Shown one piece after another: positions 12,914 through 13,240 of a stretch of 13,240 nt of DNA (its first letter is position 1; every line of letters starts with the position of its first letter). Made by a program: the position numbers and the translations under genes. The DNA lies in the NCBI GenBank assembly GCA_030745285.1, contig JASLOV010000072.1:1-13240 (forward strand). Reading direction: 5' to 3'. The DNA comes from Dehalococcoidia bacterium. GTDB taxonomy: Bacteria > Chloroflexota > Dehalococcoidia > UBA2979. A model generated the notes under the pieces. The model had not been told where the DNA came from. It searched no databases and saw nothing but the letters and a program-made list of their open reading frames with translations.

Positions 12914-13240
12914 ATGCGCGTACTGGTGCTTGGTGGCAGCGGATTCATCGGGCCGCGCGTGATGCGGCGGCTGCTCGATCACGGGCACGAGGTCCACTGC
13001 ATAGACATCGCGCCGGACTCCCCCTCGCTGGAGGCGATCCGCGATCGCGTGACGATCACCCATGGCGACATCACGCTGATGGACGACGTGATGGAGATGA
13101 TGGCGCTGAGCCAGCCCGACCGCGTGCTCAACCTGGCCTACGCGCTCGGCGCCTCCGAGGCCGACCCACACCCCCAGGTCCGGCTGAACATCATGGGCAT
13201 GGACAACTGCTTCGAAGCCGCGCGCATCCTCGGCATCCGC
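12914..13240 (+). CDS. NAD(P)-dependent epimerase/dehydratase (extended SDR), N-terminal part only
   Basis: The 109 visible residues from ATG 12914 form the start of an extended short-chain dehydrogenase/reductase. The Rossmann glycine motif Gly7-x-x-Gly10-x-x-Gly13 (LGGSGFIG) follows the first strand. A GDIT at about 54-57 matches the adenine-contacting Asp region, and RVLNLAYALG at about 73-82 is the usual third strand that leads to the active site. The Ser/Tyr-x-x-x-Lys catalytic residues lie beyond the window. GGGAAGG about 12 bases upstream is a possible ribosome site. It is separated from the crotonase by 160 bp with its own candidate promoter, so it may be a separate transcript. Sugar-nucleotide epimerases and hydroxyacyl/terpenoid dehydrogenases both occur in this family; the substrate is open. 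Confidence 0.85.
   Translation, partial: MRVLVLGGSGFIGPRVMRRLLDHGHEVHCIDIAPDSPSLEAIRDRVTITHGDITLMDDVMEMMALSQPDRVLNLAYALGASEADPHPQVRLNIMGMDNCFEAARILGIR

Noticed and set aside
12881..13171. Minus-strand open frame at the right end
   Set aside because: It overlaps the Rossmann motif of the epimerase/dehydratase on the plus strand and has no recognisable features.

Overview
The window is G+C-rich (about two thirds or more by eye), with strong G/C preference at third codon positions, frequent GTG starts and tightly packed genes. Multiple CaiB/BaiF (class III) CoA-transferases, a thiolase-like/DUF35 pair, several MaoC-type hotdog proteins and a nitronate-monooxygenase-family flavoprotein together suggest a heterotrophic bacterium that breaks down complex acyl-CoA substrates. 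This resembles Chloroflexota of the SAR202/Dehalococcoidia type or a high-GC actinobacterium. That placement is inferred from gene content alone. No rRNA, tRNA, CRISPR array, transposase or integrase was seen.

Layout. On the minus strand (2711 to 1) lie three genes read right to left: a non-catalytic-looking MaoC-like subunit, a MaoC-like subunit with an intact Asp/His pair, and a two-domain CaiB/BaiF protein that runs off the left edge. A 226-bp divergent intergenic region (2712-2937) holds a perfect TATAAT and short repeats. On the plus strand, 2938-8136 carries an Ltp2-like thiolase-fold protein, its DUF35 zinc-ribbon/OB-fold partner, an FMN-dependent NMO-family protein and a second two-domain CaiB/BaiF protein. 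This run ends in two stem-loops (8149-8213) and a decayed minus-strand gene (8223 to about 8500). A second plus-strand run (8628-12753) carries two overlapping single-domain CaiB/BaiF genes, a double-hotdog MaoC-like protein and an enoyl-CoA hydratase. After an inverted repeat and a candidate promoter, the N-terminus of an NAD(P)-binding epimerase/dehydratase runs off the right edge.

How the genes may work together (inference). CoA is put onto a carboxylic acid by transfer rather than ligation. An unsaturated acyl-CoA is hydrated by the two-subunit MaoC enzyme or the crotonase, and the beta-hydroxyacyl-CoA is cut by the Ltp2-like/DUF35 pair as a retro-aldolase. This would parallel the ChsH1-ChsH2/Ltp2 steps of actinobacterial steroid side-chain degradation. 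No acyl-CoA ligase, acyl-CoA dehydrogenase, transporter or regulator gene lies within the window.

The most notable signal is in the CaiB/BaiF proteins. Each of the three complete cases seems to pair one domain that keeps the catalytic Asp with one that has lost it: as a fusion (Ala170/Asp568) and as two overlapping genes (Asp163 and Ala162). The truncated left-edge fusion has Tyr170 in its first domain and is predicted to follow the same rule.
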